The position numbers were made by a program, and so were the translations under genes. The notes under the pieces are model-generated. The model had not been told where the DNA came from. It saw only the letters and a program-made list of their open reading frames with translations, and made no database searches. DNA of 64,000 nucleotides from positions 62,001 to 126,000 of the forward strand of contig JAHXHN010000005.1 in the NCBI GenBank assembly GCA_025656675.1, in the 5' to 3' direction. Of the stretch, positions 27,154 to 35,602 are shown piece by piece. Numbering within the stretch: position 1 is the first letter of the stretch; every line of letters begins with the position of its first letter. The DNA is from Candidatus Thiodiazotropha sp. (ex Codakia rugifera). GTDB taxonomy: Bacteria; Pseudomonadota; Gammaproteobacteria; Chromatiales; Chromatiaceae.

Positions 27154-28629
27154 ATGATCCCCGGACGACAGGTGCTGGCTTCCATCGACCAGTCAGTTAA
27201 CAAGGCACATCGCAAGATCGATGAGTTCGAGAGGCAGATCGAAGCGATATCCGGCCAGCTCGCCGATCAGCAGCAGGCCATGACCCAGGATTATCGGGCA
27301 TTGGCAAGCACTCACCTGGATTGGTTGATCGATGGCGAGATGGAGCGGCAACTGGATCAGACTGAACACCAGGTCAAGGCCCTGTTTGCCCAACGGCATG
27401 AGGTCCTTTCCGCTTTGCAGAGAGAGATCCGTAGTGCTGAAGATGCATTTGAATTGTTAGCCGCCAAACGAACTGCACAGGTCGAGCAGGTGGATCATGC
27501 TGCCAAGCTGGTCGATGATGCGGAGGCTGATACCCAGGCAAGACTTGATCAGGACCCTGATTACCGTCATCAGCGGGAGAAAGCAGAGGTGGTGGAACGC
27601 CAGGCCATGCATGCAGGTGAAAAGGCCACTCGCAGTGAGGCCGAACGTGAACAGAAAGGGGACGCTTACCGCAACGATCCCTTATTTATGTACCTCTGGC
27701 AAAGCAACTACGGATTACCGGCCTACAAGGCCGGCGGACTGGTACGTTGGCTTGATGGCAAAGTGGCGCATTTGATCGGTTTTGCCGATGCCCGTGCTAA
27801 TTTCACTCGTCTGAAAGAGATCCCCGAACGCCTGCGTGAACATGCCACCAATATCAGCAGGCTCGCCGATGAGGCGTTTGCCGCCCTGAAGGTGCTGGAT
27901 GAGGCCGCACGGGAGGCTGATGGCATTCTCTCGCTGGAGAAGACCCTGGAGGAGTCCCAGACCCGGTTGGATGAGATCGACTCCGATATCGGACGGCATG
28001 AAGCCAACTACCGGAGATTGCTAAGCCAAAAGGCTGAATTCGCTACCGGCGATGATGAATTCACACAAAAAGCGGTGACCTATCTTGCCGCCGAGTTCAA
28101 ACGAGACGATTTAATGGCACTGCGTAATGATGCCTTGAATACGCCGTTTCCGGATGACGACCTGATCATCAGCCGGATGCTGGATAGGGAAAACCAGCGC
28201 CTTGATCTGGAGTCGGCGATTGACGGTTTCAAAGAGACGATCGGGCATCATCAACAACGCCTCAGTGAACTGGAGGCATTGCGCATGGACTTCAAACGCA
28301 ATCGTTACGATCGAATGGGCTCCACCTTCAGAGATGACAGTGTCATTGGCACGGTACTCGCCCAATTCTTTGCCGGTATGCTGGACCGGAGCGTGTTATG
28401 GAAGGTTTTACAGCAACAGCAACGTTATCGACCAAGACGCTCCAATCCCAATTTTGGATCGGGTGGCTTCGGCCGTGGGACTGTCTGGAACGGTGGCATC
28501 GGGGATATTCTTGGTGATTTGGGACGGAGCGGGTTTCCAGGCGGCAGAGTTGGTAGAGGTGGAGGCGGTGGCTTTGGACGGGGTGGCAGAGGTGGCGGTG
28601 GAGGATTTAGAACAGGAGGCGGATTTTAA
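27154..28629 (+). CDS. Coiled-coil protein with glycine/arginine-rich tail, third gene of the cluster
   Basis: A 491-residue protein, mostly coiled coil: residues 5-115 and 255-310 are heptad-like and charged. A central segment (about 165-215) has FMYLWQSNYGLPAYKAGG. The last 65 residues are low-complexity, rich in Gly, Arg and Phe (GRGGGGGFGRGGRGGGGG and a final GGGF), resembling an RGG-type or TPM-protein tail. No signal peptide or membrane span is seen. It starts 10 bp after the second gene with GAGGAGTGC upstream. The function is not recognised. Confidence 0.75.
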   Translation: MIPGRQVLASIDQSVNKAHRKIDEFERQIEAISGQLADQQQAMTQDYRALASTHLDWLIDGEMERQLDQTEHQVKALFAQRHEVLSALQREIRSAEDAFELLAAKRTAQVEQVDHAAKLVDDAEADTQARLDQDPDYRHQREKAEVVERQAMHAGEKATRSEAEREQKGDAYRNDPLFMYLWQSNYGLPAYKAGGLVRWLDGKVAHLIGFADARANFTRLKEIPERLREHATNISRLADEAFAALKVLDEAAREADGILSLEKTLEESQTRLDEIDSDIGRHEANYRRLLSQKAEFATGDDEFTQKAVTYLAAEFKRDDLMALRNDALNTPFPDDDLIISRMLDRENQRLDLESAIDGFKETIGHHQQRLSELEALRMDFKRNRYDRMGSTFRDDSVIGTVLAQFFAGMLDRSVLWKVLQQQQRYRPRRSNPNFGSGGFGRGTVWNGGIGDILGDLGRSGFPGGRVGRGGGGGFGRGGRGGGGGFRTGGGF

Positions 28630-28633
28630 CCAT

Positions 28634-28655
28634 GATTCGTGTCGACAGGCCCTAA
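28634..28655. repeat. Short dispersed repeat, variant copy 1
   Basis: Contains GTGTCGACAGGCCCTAA, 4 bp after the stop of the third cluster gene. It differs from the other copies mainly by GTCGAC in place of GTTAAC, a double change that keeps the central hexamer palindromic. Confidence 0.6.
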
Positions 28656-28718
28656 GTTAATGACCATTCAACTCCTATATCACCGCTGAGTTTGGTGGGT
28701 ATTCAGGTATTGCTTTTT

Positions 28719-29423
28719 TTAAATGATTTCGTCAACGGAAGTTGGATTGCTTTGCATTGCACTGTTGCCAGCGACCCCTTCGAATGAGGCAATGGCTCGA
28801 CGTCCAAGGGTAGAGAGGTTGCTGACTTGCTGCGTATTTTGCCGGTTCTCCTGACCAGCCGTTTCCTTCCTCTGTTCTGTCTGTTCCTGGTGCTTTGCAG
28901 CGCTGATTTCAATGCGAGCCTGTGCGGCTGTTGCGGCCGCCTGAGCAGCGACCTGCCGGTCCTGGGAGGATGGATCGGCCGGTGCCAGAGCCGCTCTGCG
29001 GATAGTTTCGGCCTGCTGCAGTTTTTCACGAGGTGTCCCGGTCGATGAGGCGCTAATGGAGACTTCACCCCCAACTGCATAGTTACGTCCATCCGGTCCA
29101 GTCTGATAGGTGTAGCTGCCACCCGATGCCAGACCACCTGCTGCCGCTCTGTGGGCAGCCTCGTGGGCTCTGACCTCCCGGTCTACCTTTTGCAGCTCCC
29201 TAACCTGTGCCTGCTCCTCCGGTGTCAGCGGGTTAGCCTGTCCGGTTTCCATGACGGGGCGTTGCGTTGTGCTTTCCCGGGTGGCAGGGATGGCTGCTGA
29301 ATCTTCGGTTGAACTGCCCGCTGTGATCAGCTCAGCCCGGGAGGATTCCACCCCACGCTGGATGCCGCCTGAAGCAGAAGCGTTATTACTGAAACCTGAC
29401 AAGCGTCCGAGGGATAGGTCCAT
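28719..29423 (-). CDS. Putative metalloprotease of the SprA-related (CJM1_0395-like) family
   Basis: A 234-residue protein with no obvious signal peptide. The conserved centre is LQKVDREVRAHEAAHRAAAG, in which HEAAH resembles a zinc-protease HExxH site, followed by GGSYTYQTGPDGRNYAVGGE and VSISASSTGTPREKLQQAE. This arrangement is diagnostic of the SprA-related family (similar to Shewanella SprA), whose biological role is little known. Flanks are low-complexity Gln/Ala-rich sequence. It is convergent with the three-gene cluster. Activity is inferred only from the motif. Confidence 0.82.
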   Translation of the reverse strand: MDLSLGRLSGFSNNASASGGIQRGVESSRAELITAGSSTEDSAAIPATRESTTQRPVMETGQANPLTPEEQAQVRELQKVDREVRAHEAAHRAAAGGLASGGSYTYQTGPDGRNYAVGGEVSISASSTGTPREKLQQAETIRRAALAPADPSSQDRQVAAQAAATAAQARIEISAAKHQEQTEQRKETAGQENRQNTQQVSNLSTLGRRAIASFEGVAGNSAMQSNPTSVDEII

Positions 29424-29442
29424 GCCATCTCCAAATTACAAT

Positions 29443-29465
29443 GGATTAGTGTTAACAGGCCCTAA
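29443..29465. repeat. Short dispersed repeat, copy 2
   Basis: Contains GTGTTAACAGGCCCTAA within a 23-bp block identical to 42010-42032. It lies about 20 bp upstream of the SprA-like gene start, in the spacer before prfC. Confidence 0.75.
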
Positions 29466-29682
29466 CAGGATTATATGAAACATTTGAAAAAATAAAGGGC
29501 TATAGACTAAACAGTGGATAGTTGCGGAATCTACTTCTTACGCTTTAGCCTCAGGGGTCTGTTATGAAAACCATATGCCTAACACCGATGAACTAACCAC
29601 AGGATCAGGCATTCTCCAAAAAGCGCATACACAATCAATGAATGGGGTATAATCCGCGGCTTTTCACCATGATGTAGCCTTT

Positions 29683-31263
29683 ATGTCTGAACTGCTTGAA
29701 CAACTCAGTCGTCGCCGAACCTTCGCCATCATCTCTCATCCGGACGCGGGAAAGACCACGCTGACGGAAAAACTGCTGCTGTACGGCGGAGCAATCCAGA
29801 TGGCAGGGACTGTCAAAGGGCGAAAGGCGGCACGTCATGCTACATCTGACTGGATGGCGATGGAGAAGGAGCGCGGCATCTCGGTTACCTCATCGGTCAT
29901 GCAATTTCCTTATCAGAGCGAGATCGTCAACCTGCTCGATACGCCCGGACATGAAGACTTTTCTGAAGACACCTACCGTACCCTGACAGCTGTTGACTCT
30001 GCCTTGATGGTCATCGATGTGGCGAAGGGTGTTGAGGAACGTACCATCAAGTTGATGGAGGTCTGTCGCCTGCGCGATACGCCGATTCTTACATTCGTCA
30101 ACAAACTTGACCGGGAAGGCCGTGATCCGCTGGAGATTCTCGACGAGATCGAGGAGGTCTTGAAGATCAAGTGTGCACCTGTCTCCTGGCCGATCGGCAT
30201 GGGCAAGCGTTTAAAAGGGGTTTACGATCTTCGTACCGATACCACCCATCTTTTCAGTGCAACCCATGGGGGTAAGATCCAAATGGGTGAGATTATCGAG
30301 GGTATCGATAATCCCAAGCTGGATGAGTTGATCGGAAGCCAAGCCGGGGAGTTGCGTGAGGAGATCGAACTGGTACGTGGTGCCAGCCATGAACTCGACC
30401 TTGAGGCCTATGCCCGAGGTGAGCTGACACCGGTTTTTTTTGGTTCAGCAATTAACAACTTCGGTGTTAAGGAACTGCTGGAAGCTTTTGTTGAATATGC
30501 ACCCGGGCCACTTTCACGCACTACCCAGCAACGACTGGTAGAGCCAGCAGAGCCCAAATTCAGCGGTTTCGTTTTTAAGATCCAGGCCAATATGGATCCG
30601 CAACATCGAGATCGAGTTGCCTTTCTGCGTGTCTGCTCCGGGAGCTACCGCAAGGGCATGAAGATGCGACATGTCCGTATAGATAAGACCGTACAGATCA
30701 GTAATGCCATCACCTTCCAAGCCGATGAAAGAAGGCATGTGGAGGAGGCATGGCCAGGGGATATCATAGGACTGCACAACCATGGCACGATTCAGATCGG
30801 TGATACCTTTACCGAAGGGGAGCTACTGAAGTACGAAGGCATCCCCTATTTTGCCCCCGAGATGTTTCGTCGCGTGGTATTGAAGGATCCACTCAAGCAG
30901 AAGGCGCTGTTAAAGGGTGTGTTGCAGCTGTGCGAAGAGGGAGCCACTCAGGTATTCAGGCCGATGAAGAATAATGACTTGATACTGGGTGCTGTGGGTG
31001 TCTTGCAATTTGATGTGGCTGTGGAACGTCTTAAGCATGAATACAAGGTTGAGGCGATCGTCGAGCCGGTGAGTGTGGCAACCACCCGATGGATAGAGTG
31101 TGAGGATGAGAAGATGCTCGAGCGCTTCAAGGAGAAGGCTTACGACAATCTTGCGCTGGACGGGGATGATCAACTGGTCTATCTGGCGCCAACACGGGTC
31201 AATTTGGATCTGGCCATAGAACGGTGGCCGGACATCAAGTTTCTTGCTACCCGTGAGCTTTGA
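29683..31263 (+). CDS. prfC: Peptide chain release factor 3
   Basis: RF3 is the GTPase that recycles RF1/RF2 from the ribosome after termination. The 526-residue protein has G1 [20 protein letters not shown], a switch region [13 protein letters not shown]3 [18 protein letters not shown] and G4 [12 protein letters not shown]. The elongation factor-like domains II and III follow, ending with [17 protein letters not shown]. It is full length for the family. It has its own upstream region with a TATAAT-like box near 29650 and is not in an evident operon. Confidence 0.97.
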   Translation: MSELLEQLSRRRTFAIISHPDAGKTTLTEKLLLYGGAIQMAGTVKGRKAARHATSDWMAMEKERGISVTSSVMQFPYQSEIVNLLDTPGHEDFSEDTYRTLTAVDSALMVIDVAKGVEERTIKLMEVCRLRDTPILTFVNKLDREGRDPLEILDEIEEVLKIKCAPVSWPIGMGKRLKGVYDLRTDTTHLFSATHGGKIQMGEIIEGIDNPKLDELIGSQAGELREEIELVRGASHELDLEAYARGELTPVFFGSAINNFGVKELLEAFVEYAPGPLSRTTQQRLVEPAEPKFSGFVFKIQANMDPQHRDRVAFLRVCSGSYRKGMKMRHVRIDKTVQISNAITFQADERRHVEEAWPGDIIGLHNHGTIQIGDTFTEGELLKYEGIPYFAPEMFRRVVLKDPLKQKALLKGVLQLCEEGATQVFRPMKNNDLILGAVGVLQFDVAVERLKHEYKVEAIVEPVSVATTRWIECEDEKMLERFKEKAYDNLALDGDDQLVYLAPTRVNLDLAIERWPDIKFLATREL

Positions 31264-31485
31264 TTGGGTAGAATTTTTTTAACGCCCGCCTTGACTGGGG
31301 TTGGTGAAGGGTTGCTGCCTTAGTTTTGCCTGACTCTACTCAAGCCTGCAGACAAAAGCGCACTTAACCCTGGTTGATGAATGGCATTCCAACGCTGCAA
31401 CAGTATTGAAAATCATGCCTTCTAATCCATACTTAATATAGATAAGGGCATGATGTTCCCTGCCCGGATAGAAAGGAGGTTGTTG

Positions 31486-31695
31486 ATGTTTTTAATGCAG
31501 AAAAACAGTGAAAAACTGGTTGAGGTACTGAGTCTGACCGATCTTTTTAATCCAAACCACGTTGAAATCGTTGGTCGCTTCCATGCAGGAGAAGAGATGC
31601 AGGATGCTGAAAAGTTTGCCAAAGATGAGATGAAATTCCCCTCTGGCGAGCCACTTCCCCAATGCTGGTTAGACTCTGGATACCGGCAACACTGA
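31486..31695 (+). CDS. Small conserved-looking protein (69 aa), acetyltransferase-like annotation in relatives
   Basis: A 69-residue protein, MFLMQKNSEKLVEVL..., containing VGRFHAGEEMQDAEKFAKDE and ending FPSGEPLPQCWLDSGYRQH. Similar small proteins in other proteobacteria are, from memory, often labelled acetyltransferase, but no GNAT domain is visible and I assign no activity. ATG 31486 is preferred over 31450 because the strong ribosome site AAGGAGGT ends 5 bp before it. It stands alone between prfC and the convergent ADP-ribosyltransferase-like gene. Confidence 0.65.
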   Translation: MFLMQKNSEKLVEVLSLTDLFNPNHVEIVGRFHAGEEMQDAEKFAKDEMKFPSGEPLPQCWLDSGYRQH

Positions 31696-31924
31696 GCGAA
31701 TAACGCTATTCTCGATCAGTGGCGGCTCAAGGGCAGGGCCGCTGTTGCCAGTTCTTTGTTACGCTCATCAAAGTTTTTTCTAGGGTGCGAATGCCCTCCG
31801 GATAGGACCGGATTCTCTCTTTGTCCTTATCCGAAGTGTCGGCGCACCCGTGGACTATCAGCAAAACCCTGCAACAAAGTACATGTTTCTGCTGAAGTAT
31901 CTGATAGCCGATCCCGGGGTGCAG

Positions 31925-32677
31925 CTAGAATTTCTTTGGCCGTCTGTTCCTCGGGGGAATCGGTGGCCGGCCTTTCCTGGAAGGGATTTGCGGACGGGTT
32001 TGGCCCATGCCAGGATGTGAGGAGGCCGCATGCTGTGACATTGCATACCAGCCTTCGGCATTTGGCGAACCGAAGCTGGATGGCATCGTATATCCGCTCA
32101 GGGGCCTGACTTCCACAATGTACTTCAAAGGAATCCTTGTCAAAAAGGAGATTTCTGCTCCTGCACCACCACTTATGTGTACGGCAATGATCTTGAGTGA
32201 TGGATCCATAAGGAGACGAACCCAACTACTTGTTTTTTCTGTTTTGGATAAGCCGATTTTAGCTGCAAAACTATTGAGGCCGGGTAGTGACAGACTGCTT
32301 GAGTCGAACCTCATCTTGTAGATATAACCATTGGCCTGTCCACCACAGTCTTCCTTTTCATCGGTAGAGATCCAGAAAGATTCACGGGTCTTTTGAGATT
32401 TGATCAGACGACTCAGATCATTTTTGTTGAGGGGATAAAAATCCCCCGTAGGAAGATTTCTCTTTAGCTGTTTGTCGAATTTCAGCTTGGGTGTTTTCAG
32501 TCTGTTGATCAGACCCTCAGCTGCTTTGCTTTTCAACCCAAGGTCGATGTCGGCACCACAGAATTTCTTCAATACCCGCTTTGCCTCTTCGTATTCCAAC
32601 GGTTGCCAGGCTTTAAAACACTTCTCACCCTTGATGGTGTCTGGGCTTCTCGTATCTGCTCGGTATACCTCTAGCAT
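31925..32677 (-). CDS. Putative ADP-ribosyltransferase of the cholera/pertussis toxin type
   Basis: A 250-residue protein from ATG 32677 (GGAG ribosome site), with no signal peptide. It opens MLEVYRADTRSPDTIK, closely resembling cholera toxin A LYRADSRPPDEIK and pertussis S1 VYRYDSRPPEDVF; R6 would be the NAD-binding arginine. FWISTDEKED (S104-T105) fits the ST(S) motif, and GAEISFLTRIPLKYI (E175) aligns with the catalytic-glutamate segments QEVSALGGIP and SEYLAHRRIP. The residue two before E175 is Gly, not Glu/Gln. Residues 15-95 are a Lys-rich insert. The C-terminus (225-250) is basic and proline-rich with RPPIPPRNRRP. It could modify a protein target, host or self; no immunity gene is evident. 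Confidence 0.68.
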   Translation of the reverse strand: MLEVYRADTRSPDTIKGEKCFKAWQPLEYEEAKRVLKKFCGADIDLGLKSKAAEGLINRLKTPKLKFDKQLKRNLPTGDFYPLNKNDLSRLIKSQKTRESFWISTDEKEDCGGQANGYIYKMRFDSSSLSLPGLNSFAAKIGLSKTEKTSSWVRLLMDPSLKIIAVHISGGAGAEISFLTRIPLKYIVEVRPLSGYTMPSSFGSPNAEGWYAMSQHAASSHPGMGQTRPQIPSRKGRPPIPPRNRRPKKF

Positions 32678-32884
32678 CGTGTTATCTCCATGTAGCCACA
32701 TCTGAGACTACAGGCAGTATAAAAGCCCTTTTAGCTTAAGTCGATGACAATCGAGACGTGACTGCTAACAATAAAATATATCCACTAAAAATATCTTTTT
32801 ATCATGAATTGAGGACCATGCTTTTTGCTCTATTTAAATGAGTTTCTGAGTGAATGTGGTCCCCAGTGATCTCTGGGTGTGCTA

Positions 32885-34243
32885 TCACACCACACCATAA
32901 GCCAGCATTGCATCCGCCACTTTTATAAATCCTGCAATATTGGCGCCTCGCACATAGTCAATGTGCTCGCTACCCGGCGTGCCGCCAAACTCAACGCAAC
33001 TATCATGAATTCGTTTCATTATATCGACCAACAGCTGCTGTAAATCTTCCTCTTTCCACGATATGCGGGCTGAATTCTGGCTCATCTCCAGCCCGGAAAC
33101 GGCGACTCCCCCCGCGTTTGCGGCTTTACCGGGTGCGAAGAGAATCTTAGCTCCCTTAAACGCATGCACACCATCCAGGTTGGTCGGCATGTTGGCACCC
33201 TCTGATATGCCGATACAGCCGTTCTTAATCAGCGTCTTCGCATCTTCACCATTAATCTCGTTTTGTGTTGCACAAGGCAAGGCAAGATCGCATTTGACAG
33301 ACCAGGGTCGCTTGCCTTGGTAAAACTCTGCATTCTTAAACGCCTTAACATAGTCGGCAATTCTACCGCGGTGACGCGTCTTGTGCTCCTTGACCCAACT
33401 CAGTTTTTCCTGGTCGATTCCGTCAGGGTCATAGATAAACCCACCGGAATCAGAAAGTGTCAGTACCCTGCCACCGAGTTGATTAATCTTCTCAACCACA
33501 TGGGTTGCTACATTTCCAGAGCCGGAAACAACACAGCTCTTTCCTTCGATCGAATTGCCTACTCGCACAAGCATATTCTGTAAAAAATAGACTGCCCCAT
33601 AGCCGGTCGCTTCGGAACGGATAAGACTACCGCCATATTCAAGCGCTTTGCCGGTAAGCACCCCGGTGAATTCGTTGGTAATGCGCTTGTATTGACCAAA
33701 CATGTATCCTATCTCGCGCGCCCCTACCCCAATATCACCTGCAGGCACATCGATGTCCTGCCCAACATGTCGATAGAGTTCCGTCATGAAAGATTGGCAG
33801 AAACGCATCACTTCATGATCGGATTTACCCTTGGGATTGAAATTGGCGCCACCTTTGCCGCCACCCATTGGCAGGCCGGTCAGACTGTTTTTGAATGTCT
33901 GCTCGAAGGCAAGAAATTTGAGTATGCTCTCGTTAACGTCACGGTGAAAACGAATCCCACCCTTGTAAGGACCGATCGCATTGTTGTTCTGTACTCGCCA
34001 GCCGCGTTGCACGCGAATATTACTGTTATCGTCTTCCCAGCAGACCCGAAAGCTTACGACTCTATCCGGCTCAGCAATTCGACGCAGAATTTGATATTCG
34101 TGGTATTCACTTTTATCCTGGATAAAATCGAAGATATCCTCGGCAACTTCCTGTACCGCCTGCACAAATTCATTTTGTCCGGGATTGCGCCTTTTTACGC
34201 CTTCCATAAACTGCGCTAGATTGACATGTCCTGTATCGTTCAT
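32885..34243 (-). CDS. gdhA: NADP-type glutamate dehydrogenase
   Basis: A 452-residue hexameric enzyme for reductive amination of 2-oxoglutarate by ammonia. Seen are RVQNNNAIGPYKGGIRFH, the catalytic-lysine region LPMGGGKGGANFNPKGKSD, the VPAGDIGVGAREIGYMFGQY segment and the Rossmann motif VSGSGNVATHV. Length and these motifs fit the 450-residue bacterial/fungal NADP class. The inverted-repeat element copy B ends 17 bp upstream of its ATG, so the native promoter is displaced or lies within the element. It draws on the same 2-oxoglutarate pool as nearby sucAB. Confidence 0.96.
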   Translation of the reverse strand: MNDTGHVNLAQFMEGVKRRNPGQNEFVQAVQEVAEDIFDFIQDKSEYHEYQILRRIAEPDRVVSFRVCWEDDNSNIRVQRGWRVQNNNAIGPYKGGIRFHRDVNESILKFLAFEQTFKNSLTGLPMGGGKGGANFNPKGKSDHEVMRFCQSFMTELYRHVGQDIDVPAGDIGVGAREIGYMFGQYKRITNEFTGVLTGKALEYGGSLIRSEATGYGAVYFLQNMLVRVGNSIEGKSCVVSGSGNVATHVVEKINQLGGRVLTLSDSGGFIYDPDGIDQEKLSWVKEHKTRHRGRIADYVKAFKNAEFYQGKRPWSVKCDLALPCATQNEINGEDAKTLIKNGCIGISEGANMPTNLDGVHAFKGAKILFAPGKAANAGGVAVSGLEMSQNSARISWKEEDLQQLLVDIMKRIHDSCVEFGGTPGSEHIDYVRGANIAGFIKVADAMLAYGVV

Positions 34244-34260
34244 AGGGCTTTTATCCTTTT

Positions 34261-34503
34261 AACCTAGAATCTGCAGTTGAACGTGTATTCGTGGGAAATC
34301 CCGACGTGCCAGGCAAGGCGTCGTTCGCCGTTAATGGCTCTTCCCTTCACAAGAACGACAACACAGCAGGGTGCGTTGGGACTTGTCACAAATCCATGTA
34401 GCGATTCAGAACTCACCCGATGGGTGCGAGAAAAACGCATTGTTTCATTTCGCATATCATTACCTTACCTCAGATATTAGCGATTAACTGCGGAATCTAG
34501 GTT
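34261..34503 (-). repeat. 242-bp element with terminal inverted repeats, copy B
   Basis: The inverted counterpart of 14150-14391. Left and right ends are imperfect inverted repeats (AACCTAGAATCTGCAGTT versus AACCTAGATTCCGCAGTT, 16 of 18 matching), with TTAA at both outer edges here. It carries the related 63-codon frame at 34264-34455 (minus). It is oriented like copy A relative to the gene it precedes, with its end 17 bp from the gdhA start codon. About 100 bp of featureless spacer separate it from the acuI stop at 34610. Confidence 0.85.
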
Positions 34504-34609
34504 TAAGGTCAGTGTACGTTTAGCTTCACATAGAAAATCCAATTCCCATTTCAGTTCAGAATGGTGCGGTGACAGGGCCGCGTCTTACATTTTATTCGTG
34601 CTGTCTGCC

Positions 34610-35596
34610 TTACAGGGAAACCACGGTACGGCCCATAATCTGGCCTGCCAGCATTTTTTCAAAGACCTCGGGAAGCTGTTCCAGAGTAACTGTCTGCGTC
34701 ACGATATCATCCAGGTGTCTGGGTTTGAGGTCGGTGGCCAGTCTTTGCCAGGTCTCCTCTCTGATTTCGTAGGGGCAGCCGGCAGAGTTGATGCCGAGCA
34801 GGCTGACACCGCGTAGGATGAAGGGCATGACCGTCGTTTTCAACTCATGACCGCCTGCCAGGCCGATAGCCGCGATATTGCCCCAGGGCCTTATTTTGCG
34901 GGTGATACTGGAGAGCATCTCACCACCTACATTGTCCAGGGCTCCACCCCAGTGGCCACGCTCCAAGGCATGATGGTAGGATGAAACCTGCTCTCTTGCC
35001 AGTACTTCCTGTGCCCCCAGATGCTCAAGGTAATTCTGCTGTTCCGCTTTACCTGTGACAGCATGGACCTCATACCCTTCCCCATCGAAGATATTAACCG
35101 CAAAACAGCCAACACCCCCCGTTGCGCCAGTTATAAGAATGGGTCCCATGTCGGGTCTTTGACCATTGATTTCCATTCGGTACAACGCCAAAGCAGCAGT
35201 GAATCCTGCTGTCCCTAAGGCCATTGATTGGGCAGCAGTGAGTCCGTCAGGCAGTGGTATGGCCCAGTCAGCCGGTACCCTGAGATATTCTGCATAACCA
35301 CCATCTGCTGTTGCGGAAAGCTCGTATCCGGTGACAATGACGCTATCTCCCGGTTTGAAACGTCGATCATTACTTTCAGTGACTTCACCGCAGGCATCGA
35401 TACCCCCTGTGAGGGGATAGTGTCTCAGGATCTGTGCCGTGCCGGTGCCTGCCAAGGCATCTTTGTAGTTGATGCTGGAGTATTTAACCCGGATCAAAAG
35501 CTCTCCCTCATCCGGTGCTTGCAACTCCAGTTCCTCGATCCCGGCTGAGTGCTGTGCATTGTCTCGATGTATACGGAAGGCTTTATAGGAAGTCAT
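34610..35596 (-). CDS. acuI: Acrylyl-CoA reductase / YhdH-YhfP family oxidoreductase
   Basis: A 328-residue NADPH-dependent medium-chain reductase without zinc ligands. Motifs are VKYSSINYKDALAGTG, LTGGIDACGEV, the nucleotide site ITGATGGVGCFAVNI and WGNIAAIGLAGG, typical of AcuI/YhdH, which reduces acryloyl-CoA to propionyl-CoA. It starts 6 bp after the fumarase stop, so it is co-transcribed with fumarase. In marine bacteria this activity detoxifies acrylate from DMSP or 3-hydroxypropionate; whether that applies here is unknown. Confidence 0.9.
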   Translation of the reverse strand: MTSYKAFRIHRDNAQHSAGIEELELQAPDEGELLIRVKYSSINYKDALAGTGTAQILRHYPLTGGIDACGEVTESNDRRFKPGDSVIVTGYELSATADGGYAEYLRVPADWAIPLPDGLTAAQSMALGTAGFTAALALYRMEINGQRPDMGPILITGATGGVGCFAVNIFDGEGYEVHAVTGKAEQQNYLEHLGAQEVLAREQVSSYHHALERGHWGGALDNVGGEMLSSITRKIRPWGNIAAIGLAGGHELKTTVMPFILRGVSLLGINSAGCPYEIREETWQRLATDLKPRHLDDIVTQTVTLEQLPEVFEKMLAGQIMGRTVVSL

Positions 35597-35602
35597 GACG
35601 AA

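Noticed and set aside
28703-29137. 144-codon reverse frame overlapping the SprA-like gene
   Set aside because: A different frame of the same strand, basic and repetitive; the overlapping frame has clear family motifs.
31756-32225. Frames on both strands around the 3' end of the ADP-ribosyltransferase-like gene
   Set aside because: Cys/Ser/Arg-rich chance frames overlapping a better-supported gene; I checked them as possible immunity or B-subunit genes and found no support.
33692-34219. 175-codon frame antisense to gdhA
   Set aside because: A shadow of a conserved gene; codons mirror GdhA and no independent features are seen.
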